From NCBI GenBank assembly GCA_011048855.1, contig DSCZ01000556.1, forward strand, positions 1-8,077: a DNA stretch of 8,077 nt, written 5' to 3'. The notes under the pieces were generated by a model. That model did no database searches. It saw only the letters and a program-made list of their open reading frames with translations, and was not told the origin of the DNA. Every line of letters begins with the position of its first letter. The stretch's first letter is position 1. The position numbers were made by a program, and so were the translations under genes. The DNA comes from Desulfobacteraceae bacterium. GTDB taxonomy: Bacteria; Desulfobacterota; DSM-4660; Desulfatiglandales; Desulfatiglandaceae. Shown in pieces: positions 1 through 5,543 of the stretch.

Positions 1-45
1 AGTCTCCTCATATCCATTTTATTCCCGCCTCGTGGATGCAGGAAA

Positions 46-807
46 TTATTCATCCTTCTTGGGTTCCGCCTGGATCCTTTCAAAAAAAATCTTGAACATA
101 TCGATAGGAATCGGGAAAAGCGTCGTTGAATTGTTTTCCGCAGCGATTTCACGTACCGTCTGTAGATAGCGTAGCTGCAACGCTTCCGGGTACTTCTGGA
201 TAATGCCTGCGGCCTGAGACAGCCTGTCGGCGGCCTGGAACTCACCTTCAGCGTTTATCACTTTGGACCGCCGGTCTCTTTCGGCTTCGGCCTGCCTCGC
301 CATGGCCCTCTGCATCTCCTGGGGCAAGTCGATCCGTTTCACCTCCACGGCCGAGACTTTGATGCCCCATGGATCAGTGTGATGGTCCAGGATGGTCTGA
401 ATCTGGTTGTTGATTTTATCGCGCTCTGAAAGCAGTTCGTCCAGCTCCGCCTGTCCGCAGACACTTCTGAGGGTGGTCTGCGCAAGCTGTGAGGTCGCAA
501 AAACAAAATTTTCAACTTCCACAACAGCCCTCGTCGGGTCCATAACCCGGAAATAAACGACGGCATCCACCGCTACCGACACGTTATCCCTGGTTATCAC
601 ATCCTGAGACGGCACATCCATTGTCACCAGGCGCAGGCTTATCTTGACCATTTTATCAATGATCGGGATCAATATAATCAGCCCGGGGCCCTTGGTTTTT
701 ATCACCCGGCCGAGCCTGAAAATGACACCCCGCTCATACTCCCGCAAAATTTTAAGGGCGGACGCCAGGAAAAAAATTATAAGAACTACAGAAAGAATAT
801 AAAACAT
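46..807 (-). CDS. Slipin / stomatin-like SPFH-domain membrane protein
   Basis: This 253-residue protein has the usual slipin layout. An N-terminal hydrophobic anchor (about residues 1-18) is followed by [13 protein letters not shown] (22-34), the start of the prohibitin-homology/SPFH domain, and then a hydrophobic proline-containing stretch ([12 protein letters not shown], 40-51). The SPFH core runs to about 180. After it comes a charged, alanine-rich coiled-coil segment ([19 protein letters not shown], about 165-185) and a C-terminal oligomerisation part ending in a lysine-rich tail. Slipins form ring-like assemblies on the membrane and are commonly encoded with an NfeD protease that can cleave their C-terminal part. 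The gene directly upstream here is that NfeD, 28 bases away, so membrane quality control is the likely role. The start ATG has a strong GGGAGGAG site at 811-818, 3 bases upstream. It is the last operon gene visible. Family assignment is secure; the substrate or partner set is inferred. Confidence 0.93.
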   Translation of the reverse strand: MFYILSVVLIIFFLASALKILREYERGVIFRLGRVIKTKGPGLIILIPIIDKMVKISLRLVTMDVPSQDVITRDNVSVAVDAVVYFRVMDPTRAVVEVENFVFATSQLAQTTLRSVCGQAELDELLSERDKINNQIQTILDHHTDPWGIKVSAVEVKRIDLPQEMQRAMARQAEAERDRRSKVINAEGEFQAADRLSQAAGIIQKYPEALQLRYLQTVREIAAENNSTTLFPIPIDMFKIFFERIQAEPKKDE

Positions 808-835
808 GTTCTCCTCCCGTTTTCTTCACAACCGG

Positions 836-2161
836 TCAAACCGCACCTTTTTCGTTGTGCTTGAAATCTCCAACATCGGCTGCGCGCTTCACATGCAGCT
901 TCAACCCCTCGAGCCGCTCGACCTCCACAGGCGCACCGCGTTCGATGGGCTCGGAGGCCCTCGCCCGCCAGGTTTCACCGTGTATCGAGATGAGTCCCTC
1001 GGGATCCAAACGTTCCATCGCCGCGCCAATTGAACCTACAAGACCCTCAGAGCCGGTGCTGGTCCTGGATCTGAAGGCTTTGACCGCAAGCCCGGTGACA
1101 ACCAGGAAAAACCCCGCTACAAGGACTATGGTCGGAAGCAGCAGCCTTATTGAAACCCCGACGTCTTCAAAGAGCATAATAGAGCCTATTGTCAGAGAAA
1201 TCAATCCACCGATTGCAAGAACTCCAAAGCTGCTGACCATTATCTCGGCAATGAAAAAAATTATTCCGAGTACGATCAACAGAAGTCCGGCATAATTCAC
1301 AGGCAGAGTCTGGAAAGAATAAAAAGCGAGTATCAGGGATATACCGCCGATGACCCCGGGAAGAATCGCGCCAGGATTCGAAAGCTCGAAGTATATACCG
1401 GCAAGACCAACCATCATCAAAATATACGCGATATTCGGATCACTGATTGTCTTAAGCACACGGTCACGGAACCCCGGCCGGTAATAAACAACGCTCGCCC
1501 CGTCTGTGTCGAGAGTGATCCGCGTTCCTTTCACCTCAACGGTTCTTCCGTCGATGGCATAAAGCAGAGTATCGATATCCTCCGCCATCAAATCCACCAC
1601 GTTGTGTGAAACCGCCTCTTCCGCGGTAATGGAAACGCTCTCCCGGATCGCCCGCTCCACCCAGTCGCCGTTTCTTCCCTTCTCTTCGGCTATCCCCCTT
1701 CCGTAAGCCGCCATATCGTGAACCACCTTCTCCGACATCGCCTTGCCGATGTCCCTGCCCCCGGCCATGACCGGGTGAGCGGCTCCTATATTGGTGCCGG
1801 GCGCCATCGCGGCGATGTGACCGGCAACCGTCACCATGACGCCGGCGGACGCGGCCCCGGCCCCTTTCGGCCCTACAAAAACCACGACAGGAACAGGAGA
1901 ATTCAGTATCTCTTTTATAATCGAGCGCATCGAAGAAGCGAGCCCCCCTGGGGTGTCAAGCTGGATCACCACTGCTTCGGCACCGCGGTCGGCCGCCCGT
2001 CCGATACCCCGCTTGACATACGTGGCGGTGCCGGGATTTATGGCACCTTCAAATTCTATTACGACAACCTCTCTGGCGCCGCCAACGACAGGCGAATCAA
2101 GAAAAAACCCCGCCAGCACCGCGATCCCTATCCCTATAAATGTAAGCAACCGCCCGGACAT
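836..2161 (-). CDS. nfeD: NfeD-family membrane-bound serine protease (ClpP class), long form
   Basis: This 441-residue protein is the full-length NfeD form. It has an N-terminal signal or anchor segment (about 5-27), a ClpP-like (SppA-type) protease domain (about 30-225), a block of four or more transmembrane helices (about 243-363) and a C-terminal OB-fold NfeD domain (about 371-430). The protease domain shows LDTPGG (69-73 region) and GAGAASAGVMV, whose Ser106 fits the nucleophile. Lys145 (SEKVVHD) is the probable dyad lysine. In characterised archaeal homologues this Ser/Lys dyad cleaves the C-terminal part of the partner stomatin. The slipin gene follows at once, which supports that pairing. 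The start ATG lies 1 base after the stop of the glycosylase gene. Its GGAGG site (2171-2175) is within the end of that gene, so translational coupling is likely. The catalytic lysine is assigned by position and could be Lys140. Confidence 0.94.
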   Translation of the reverse strand: MSGRLLTFIGIGIAVLAGFFLDSPVVGGAREVVVIEFEGAINPGTATYVKRGIGRAADRGAEAVVIQLDTPGGLASSMRSIIKEILNSPVPVVVFVGPKGAGAASAGVMVTVAGHIAAMAPGTNIGAAHPVMAGGRDIGKAMSEKVVHDMAAYGRGIAEEKGRNGDWVERAIRESVSITAEEAVSHNVVDLMAEDIDTLLYAIDGRTVEVKGTRITLDTDGASVVYYRPGFRDRVLKTISDPNIAYILMMVGLAGIYFELSNPGAILPGVIGGISLILAFYSFQTLPVNYAGLLLIVLGIIFFIAEIMVSSFGVLAIGGLISLTIGSIMLFEDVGVSIRLLLPTIVLVAGFFLVVTGLAVKAFRSRTSTGSEGLVGSIGAAMERLDPEGLISIHGETWRARASEPIERGAPVEVERLEGLKLHVKRAADVGDFKHNEKGAV

Positions 2162-2162
2162 T

Positions 2163-2942
2163 TTATTTTTCCTCCAGTCCCAGCCTTTTCATTACCTGCT
2201 TGATATCCTCCCATACAAGCAACTTGAGCTCCCTCTGACGCCCCTCGGCCCTGAGTATATAGGCAGGGTGAAAGGTGGGCATCACCGGCATTCCATTGTA
2301 CGAATACCAGTTCCCCCTGTCTCTGGTGATCTTGAAACGTTTCCCCAGCAGCGCCGTGCCGGCCACGCGGCCGAGCACGCAAATCACCTCCGGCTCGATT
2401 GCGGAAAGCTGAGCGGTCAAAAAAGGAAAGCAGGTTGCAATCTCGTCCGGTTCCGGGTCCCTGTTTTGCGGCGGCCGGCATTTCAGCACGTTACATATAT
2501 AAACATCATCCCTGGTCAGCCCCATAACCCTGGTGATGATCCTGGTGAGCATCTTCCCGGCTTCACCTACAAACGGGCGCCCCTCAAAATCTTCTTCCCT
2601 TCCGGGTGCCTCTCCGACAAAAACAAGCCGTGCACGCGGGGATCCCTCTCCGAACACAATCTTCTTCCTGCCCTGCCAAAGCTTGCATCTGCGGCAATTT
2701 CCGAGTACTTCACGCAGTTCATCCAGACTCCCGCAAGATTCGGTGTCGCCGGTCAGTGCGGTTTCCGGTAAATCTTTGGTCTGACTCTCAGGTCGGTCAC
2801 CAGCATTCGGGGCGTTCCCGAGGAGTCCTCGCACCCGCGCGCTCAGTGGAGGCGGCTCCAGACCTGCAACGGCACCGGCCTTAAGAGCCCTTTGAACATA
2901 TTCAATCAACCCATCCAGACCCTCATTCATGCCTCGATACAC
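2163..2942 (-). CDS. Uracil-DNA glycosylase, family 4 (4Fe-4S, thermostable type)
   Basis: The enzyme removes uracil from DNA as the first step of base excision repair. Motif 1 is GEAPGREEDFEGRPFVG (110-126), and the C-terminal motif HPAYIL (225-230) matches the family 4 HPxYxL signature. Four cysteines fit the iron-sulphur cluster: Cys83 and Cys86 (CRRC), Cys155 (NVLKCRPPQNRDP) and Cys171. The first 75 or so residues are a poorly ordered extension rich in Pro, Gly and Ala ahead of the catalytic domain. Such N-terminal extensions occur in some bacterial members, and its role is unknown. The longest frame starts with GTG at 2942, preceded by a G-run (2948-2952) at a reasonable distance. An ATG at 2930 (residue 5) is an alternative with a poorly spaced GAGG. 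The gene lies 24 bases after coaBC and 1 base before nfeD, inside the same operon. Function is secure; the exact start is not. Confidence 0.94.
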   Translation of the reverse strand: MYRGMNEGLDGLIEYVQRALKAGAVAGLEPPPLSARVRGLLGNAPNAGDRPESQTKDLPETALTGDTESCGSLDELREVLGNCRRCKLWQGRKKIVFGEGSPRARLVFVGEAPGREEDFEGRPFVGEAGKMLTRIITRVMGLTRDDVYICNVLKCRPPQNRDPEPDEIATCFPFLTAQLSAIEPEVICVLGRVAGTALLGKRFKITRDRGNWYSYNGMPVMPTFHPAYILRAEGRQRELKLLVWEDIKQVMKRLGLEEK

Positions 2943-2966
2943 ATCAACCCCCGGCCCTGCCCGGAT

Positions 2967-4187
2967 TCATTTCTCCGTCTCCGCTATCGACCCTCCCGCG
3001 GCTTCAAACAACGAAAGGGCTCTGTCAAGCAACAAACCGGCCAGAACCTGTTTGGACATAAGCGGCACATCCTCAACGCTTTGATCCTGGTACAGAATTT
3101 TGACCCTGTTCGTGTCTGCATCGAAGCCGGCATCCGGGGCTGTAACGTCGTTTGCAACGATCATGTCCAGGTTTTTTTTCTCCAGCTTTTCTCGTGCATG
3201 CTGGAGAAGCTCTTCAGTTTCAGCTGCAAATCCCACAAGCACACGGGGTTTTACATCTTTGAGCGCACCCAGTTCTGCCAGGATGTCCGGATTGGGTTCG
3301 AGCTCCAAACTCAGTGAAGCCCCCGATTTTTTGATCTTTGACCCCGCGGACGTCTTCGGTCGGAAATCGGAGACCGCAGCAGCCTTGATAACAATGTCAC
3401 AATGCTCGCTTCGGGCCAGGACCTCGGTCCGCATCTCCTCTGCCGTCCTTACGGGTATGTATTCAACACCATGCGGCCTGTCAAGGAATGTCGGGCCGCT
3501 TATCAGAAAGACATCCGCTCCCCTCCTCCGTGCAGCGGCGGCCAGAGCGAAACCCATTTTTCCGCTCGATCTGTTGCTTATGAAACGAACCGGATCGATC
3601 GGCTCCATCGTCGGCCCTGCTGTAACCATTATCTTCAAGCCGGCGAGATCCTTGTGAGCCAGCAGGTCGGAAATTCTAGAAAAAATTTCAACAGGCTCCG
3701 GCAGGCGTCCCGGCCCTTCCGTACCGCATGCAAGACCACCCTCACCGGGCGCAAACACCTCAATGCCTCGGGAGCGGAGGGTATTCAGGTTGGCCTGGAC
3801 CGCGCTGTTCCTATACATTACCGAATTCATCGACGGACAAACCACAACCTGTGCCGTAGCGGCCAGTACCAGGGTCGAAAGAAAATCATCGGCTATTCCA
3901 CATGCAGCCTTGCCTATGAAATTAGCAGTCGCGGGCGCGACCACGATAAGTTGGGACTGCTGCGCAAGCGATATATGCTCTATGGCCCCGTCGCCTCCAT
4001 TCCACATATCGACAACAACCCGCCCGCCGCTCAGCGCTTCGAAAGTAAGAGGTGCGACGAAGCGGGTCGCATTCCGGGTCATGACCACCCGTGTATCCAG
4101 CCCGCCTTTGACCAGCAACCTCACCAGTTCGGCCGCTTTATAGGCGGCTATACCCCCGGTCACACCCACTACCACGGATTTGTTCAT
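2967..4187 (-). CDS. coaBC: Bifunctional phosphopantothenoylcysteine decarboxylase / phosphopantothenate-cysteine ligase
   Basis: The protein carries out two steps of coenzyme A synthesis in the cytoplasm. CoaB couples 4'-phosphopantothenate to cysteine, using CTP in most bacteria, and CoaC decarboxylates the product using FMN. At 406 residues it has normal length. The CoaC half (about 1-175) shows the flavoprotein motif GGIAAYK (11-17), the catalytic His71 (EHISLAQ), the substrate clamp PSMNSVMY (118-125) and the active-site Cys154 in GGLACGTEGPGRLPEP. The CoaB half (about 184-390) starts with KIMVTAGPTMEPIDPVR, continues with SNRSSGKMG, and has KAAAVSDFRP (268-277) and the KIKK lysine cluster (284-287). 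The start ATG has an AGGGAA site at 4193-4198, which overlaps a 12-base palindrome. It is the second gene of the apparent operon, 60 bases after the small zinc-ribbon-like gene. Confidence 0.97.
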   Translation of the reverse strand: MNKSVVVGVTGGIAAYKAAELVRLLVKGGLDTRVVMTRNATRFVAPLTFEALSGGRVVVDMWNGGDGAIEHISLAQQSQLIVVAPATANFIGKAACGIADDFLSTLVLAATAQVVVCPSMNSVMYRNSAVQANLNTLRSRGIEVFAPGEGGLACGTEGPGRLPEPVEIFSRISDLLAHKDLAGLKIMVTAGPTMEPIDPVRFISNRSSGKMGFALAAAARRRGADVFLISGPTFLDRPHGVEYIPVRTAEEMRTEVLARSEHCDIVIKAAAVSDFRPKTSAGSKIKKSGASLSLELEPNPDILAELGALKDVKPRVLVGFAAETEELLQHAREKLEKKNLDMIVANDVTAPDAGFDADTNRVKILYQDQSVEDVPLMSKQVLAGLLLDRALSLFEAAGGSIAETEK

Positions 4188-4195
4188 AATAATTC

Positions 4196-4207
4196 CCTGT
4201 CGACAGG
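4196..4207. repeat. 12-base perfect palindrome overlapping the coaBC ribosome binding site
   Basis: CCTGTCGACAGG is fully palindromic and overlaps the AGGGAA Shine-Dalgarno sequence of coaBC (4193-4198). A second palindrome, ATCGATCGAT, lies at 4214-4223. As RNA the first could fold to a 4-base-pair stem that partly hides the ribosome binding site. As DNA it could bind a dimeric protein. Chance is a real alternative. Confidence 0.35.
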
Positions 4208-4247
4208 CGGGAGATCGATCGATGACGCTCCTACCACCGGATCTCTT

Positions 4248-4493
4248 TCATTTCAGTGCGGGCCCGTAAACACCCCCGGTACGATCCAGTTTGTCACCCA
4301 GGCTGGTCCCGCACCGTGCACACCTGTATTCGTATTTGTCACCATCTGGAAGAACCAGCAACAGATGCTGCCTCACCGGCATCGCCTGTTTGCAATGAGG
4401 ACAATAAAGTTCTGTGGCGTTGAATTCACCGTATGCGTCATTCTGCTGCCTGCTTCCCGGCTGGCTCACATAATCAAAATTGCTGATCTGCAT
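4248..4493 (-). CDS. Small four-cysteine (zinc-ribbon-like) protein of unknown function
   Basis: I do not recognise a named family. The 81-residue product has two CxxC pairs, CPHC (31-34) and CARC (58-61), separated by 23 residues. This is the geometry of a small zinc ribbon with a beta hairpin between the knuckles. The first 30 residues are polar, Gln/Asn-rich and probably disordered. There is no signal peptide or membrane segment, so it should be cytoplasmic. The ATG is preceded by AAAGG at about 4503-4507, a usable ribosome binding site, and by promoter-like boxes at 4522-4550. It is read in the same direction as coaBC and ends 60 bases before it, so it probably heads the operon. Metal binding is inferred from the cysteines. 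A redox or purely structural role is equally possible. Confidence 0.72.
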   Translation of the reverse strand: MQISNFDYVSQPGSRQQNDAYGEFNATELYCPHCKQAMPVRQHLLLVLPDGDKYEYRCARCGTSLGDKLDRTGGVYGPALK

Positions 4494-4521
4494 ATCCGAA
4501 AACCTTTGTTCCCAAATGGGT

Positions 4522-4550
4522 AGTATGGTAAAGTCCTGTTGTCTGTTGAA
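4522..4550 (-). promoter_or_regulatory. Putative sigma70-type promoter for the zinc-ribbon/coaBC operon
   Basis: Read on the minus strand, TTCAAC (4545-4550) and CATACT (4522-4527) are separated by 17 bases, an ideal spacing, and lie about 30 bases before the ATG at 4493. The boxes match the consensus only partly. Position in the divergent intergenic region and spacing carry most of the weight. Confidence 0.38.
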
Positions 4551-4569
4551 GCCTTTTAACTTTAATAAT
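4539..4569 (+). promoter_or_regulatory. Weak putative promoter for mce
   Basis: TTGTCT (4539-4544) and AATAAT (4564-4569, five of six consensus bases) lie in the divergent intergenic region, but the 19-base spacing is long. Other registers in the TTTAATAATA run are possible. If it is used, transcription would begin near 4576 and leave a leader of about 65 bases before the ATG at 4643. It overlaps the boxes proposed for the opposite strand. Confidence 0.27.
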
Positions 4570-4631
4570 AGCCATTTGGCCGATGAAACGCAACCTTCTC
4601 AAGGGTATAATCAAGTGGGCTGTTTCCGGTC

Positions 4632-4637
4632 GGGAGG
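4632..4637 (+). promoter_or_regulatory. Ribosome binding site that sets the mce start
   Basis: GGGAGG lies 5 bases before the ATG at 4643. No comparable site precedes the upstream in-frame ATG at 4583, so this site favours the shorter, family-typical protein. Confidence 0.82.
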
Positions 4638-4642
4638 AAGGA

Positions 4643-5047
4643 ATGAAAATACTTAATATCGATCACATCGGAATCGCAGTGAAAAACCTTGGTCCGGCCG
4701 AGAAATTCTACAGCGAAGTTCTAGGCCTTGTGGTCCAGGAACATGAAATCGTGGAAGACCAGAAGGTTAAAGTCTCATTCATTCCCGTCTCCGGCAGCGA
4801 AGTGGAACTTCTCGAAAGCACCGATCCAGCCGGCCCTGTTTCCAGGTATATCGAGGCGAAGGGAGAAGGTATACAGCATCTTGCCTTCAGGGTCGAAAAC
4901 CTCGACGAAGCACTGGAAGAACTCAAAGAGAAAGGGGTAAGACTCATCGACCGGCAACCCAGAAAGGGAGCCGGCGGAGCCCGTATAGCCTTCATCCATC
5001 CGGCGGAAACCGCCGGCGTTTTGATTGAGCTGTGCGAAAGAGGTTGA
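4643..5047 (+). CDS. mce: Methylmalonyl-CoA epimerase (VOC superfamily)
   Basis: The enzyme interconverts (R)- and (S)-methylmalonyl-CoA, linking propionyl-CoA and succinyl-CoA metabolism in the cytoplasm. The 134-residue product has two vicinal-oxygen-chelate repeats. Candidate metal ligands are His8 (DHIGIAV), Glu55 (VELLE), His79 (IQHLAF) and Glu129 (LIELCE). The [20 protein letters not shown] stretch (101-120) is typical of bacterial epimerases. The open frame extends upstream to an ATG at 4583, but nothing there resembles a ribosome binding site. The ATG at 4643 has GGGAGG 5 bases upstream and gives the normal family length and N terminus, so I chose it. The mutase and carboxylase genes that normally accompany this step are not in the window, and the gene seems to be transcribed alone. 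Its 3' end converges on infA with an 18-base gap. Confidence 0.93.
   Translation: MKILNIDHIGIAVKNLGPAEKFYSEVLGLVVQEHEIVEDQKVKVSFIPVSGSEVELLESTDPAGPVSRYIEAKGEGIQHLAFRVENLDEALEELKEKGVRLIDRQPRKGAGGARIAFIHPAETAGVLIELCERG
5000..5021 (+). other. Terminator-like hairpin inside the 3' end of mce
   Basis: CCGGCGG (5000-5006), loop AAA, CCGCCGG (5010-5016) form a 7-base-pair GC stem followed by CGTTTT on the plus strand. It lies 24 bases before the mce stop codon and encodes PAETAGV, so it is coding sequence. The T run is short, so termination would be weak. No other terminator is visible in the 18-base gap between the convergent mce and infA genes. Confidence 0.3.
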
Positions 5048-5065
5048 ACTTCGAAAGGCCGGCCG

Positions 5066-5281
5066 TCACAGCCTGTAGGTGATCAAACCATGACTTGTGT
5101 CATAGGGCGATACGCTGACCTGGACACGGTCTCCGGCCATCACCTTTATACGGTATTTTTTCATGCGGCCCGACAGAACCGCGCGAACCACCATATTGTT
5201 GTTGCACTCGATCTCCAGGGTTCCACCTCCCAGCACCCTGGTGACCGTACCTTCGATCTGGATTAAATCGTCGCGGCTCAC
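5066..5281 (-). CDS. infA: Translation initiation factor IF-1 (divergent copy)
   Basis: IF-1 is a one-domain OB-fold (S1-like) protein that binds the ribosomal A site on the 30S subunit during initiation. The 71-residue product has the family's normal length and signatures: DDLIQIEGTV at the start, SGRMKKYRIKVMAGDRV in the middle and SPYD..GLITYR at the end. I chose the GTG at 5281 because AAAGGAGA (5285-5292) sits just upstream and SRDDLIQIEG matches the usual IF-1 beginning. The open frame continues to an ATG at 5332, but those extra 17 residues have no family counterpart. The middle is atypical: LGGGTLEIECNNNMVVRAV replaces the usual segment with the ENGH turn, so this may be a second, paralogous IF-1. 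It is not beside ribosomal protein genes. A TTGACA-type promoter lies about 135-165 bases upstream of the start. Confidence 0.93.
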   Translation of the reverse strand: MSRDDLIQIEGTVTRVLGGGTLEIECNNNMVVRAVLSGRMKKYRIKVMAGDRVQVSVSPYDTSHGLITYRL

Positions 5282-5284
5282 AAA

Positions 5285-5292
5285 TCTCCTTT
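5285..5292 (-). promoter_or_regulatory. Ribosome binding site that sets the infA GTG start
   Basis: Read on the minus strand, AAAGGAGA is followed by three T bases and the GTG at 5281. It identifies the GTG as the start of a 71-residue IF-1 rather than the upstream in-frame ATG at 5332. Confidence 0.82.
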
Positions 5293-5416
5293 CCCGGTTG
5301 AAGAACGATGCTTGAGTGCATCTGCTGAACACACCAAAGAGTCAATATGAATGAATTTTCTCTGAAATCGCTGAAACTTTCAACTGGATCATCTGTTGAT
5401 ATCCACCTGATTCCGT

Positions 5417-5444
5417 AACATACCATGTTAAATGCCGATGTCAA
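5417..5444 (-). promoter_or_regulatory. Putative sigma70-type promoter for infA
   Basis: On the minus strand a perfect TTGACA (5439-5444) is followed after 16 bases by TATGTT (5417-5422). Transcription would start near 5410, giving a leader of about 130 bases before the GTG at 5281. It is the best promoter match in the window and lies in the infA/CNNM divergent region. Confidence 0.5.
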
Positions 5445-5480
5445 TCGTATGCCCCTTATTCACCAGCAAATCCGGCCTCT

Positions 5481-5511
5481 GGTCGAAGCGATCGCAGGTT
5501 TCTTTTCGACC
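5481..5511. repeat. Inverted repeat in the leader of the CNNM-like gene
   Basis: GGTCGAA (5481-5487) and TTCGACC (5505-5511) form a perfect 7-base inverted repeat with a 17-base spacer that itself contains the palindrome CGATCG (5489-5494). It ends 32 bases before the ATG at 5544. It could be an operator dyad or an RNA stem in the leader. I do not recognise a known regulator site. Confidence 0.4.
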
Positions 5512-5543
5512 GACTGTCTCCGGGATTTGAGCGAGAGGAAAAA

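Noticed and set aside
1..45. Possible start of another minus-strand gene (ATG at 15-17) after the slipin
   Set aside because: Only a few codons are inside the window and the ribosome binding site is not convincing. It cannot be judged without sequence to the left.
1836..2771. Long plus-strand open frame of 311 codons
   Set aside because: It lies antisense to nfeD and the glycosylase, which both have clear family motifs. Its translation is rich in Pro, Ser and Arg with no recognisable domain.
3402..4523. Long plus-strand open frame of 373 codons
   Set aside because: It is opposite coaBC and the small cysteine gene. The predicted protein is low in recognisable structure, as expected for a shadow frame in GC-rich DNA.
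5057..5064. GGCCGGCC palindrome between mce and infA as a terminator or operator
   Set aside because: It is a short self-complementary GC run with no loop and no T-run, and is common by chance in this base composition.
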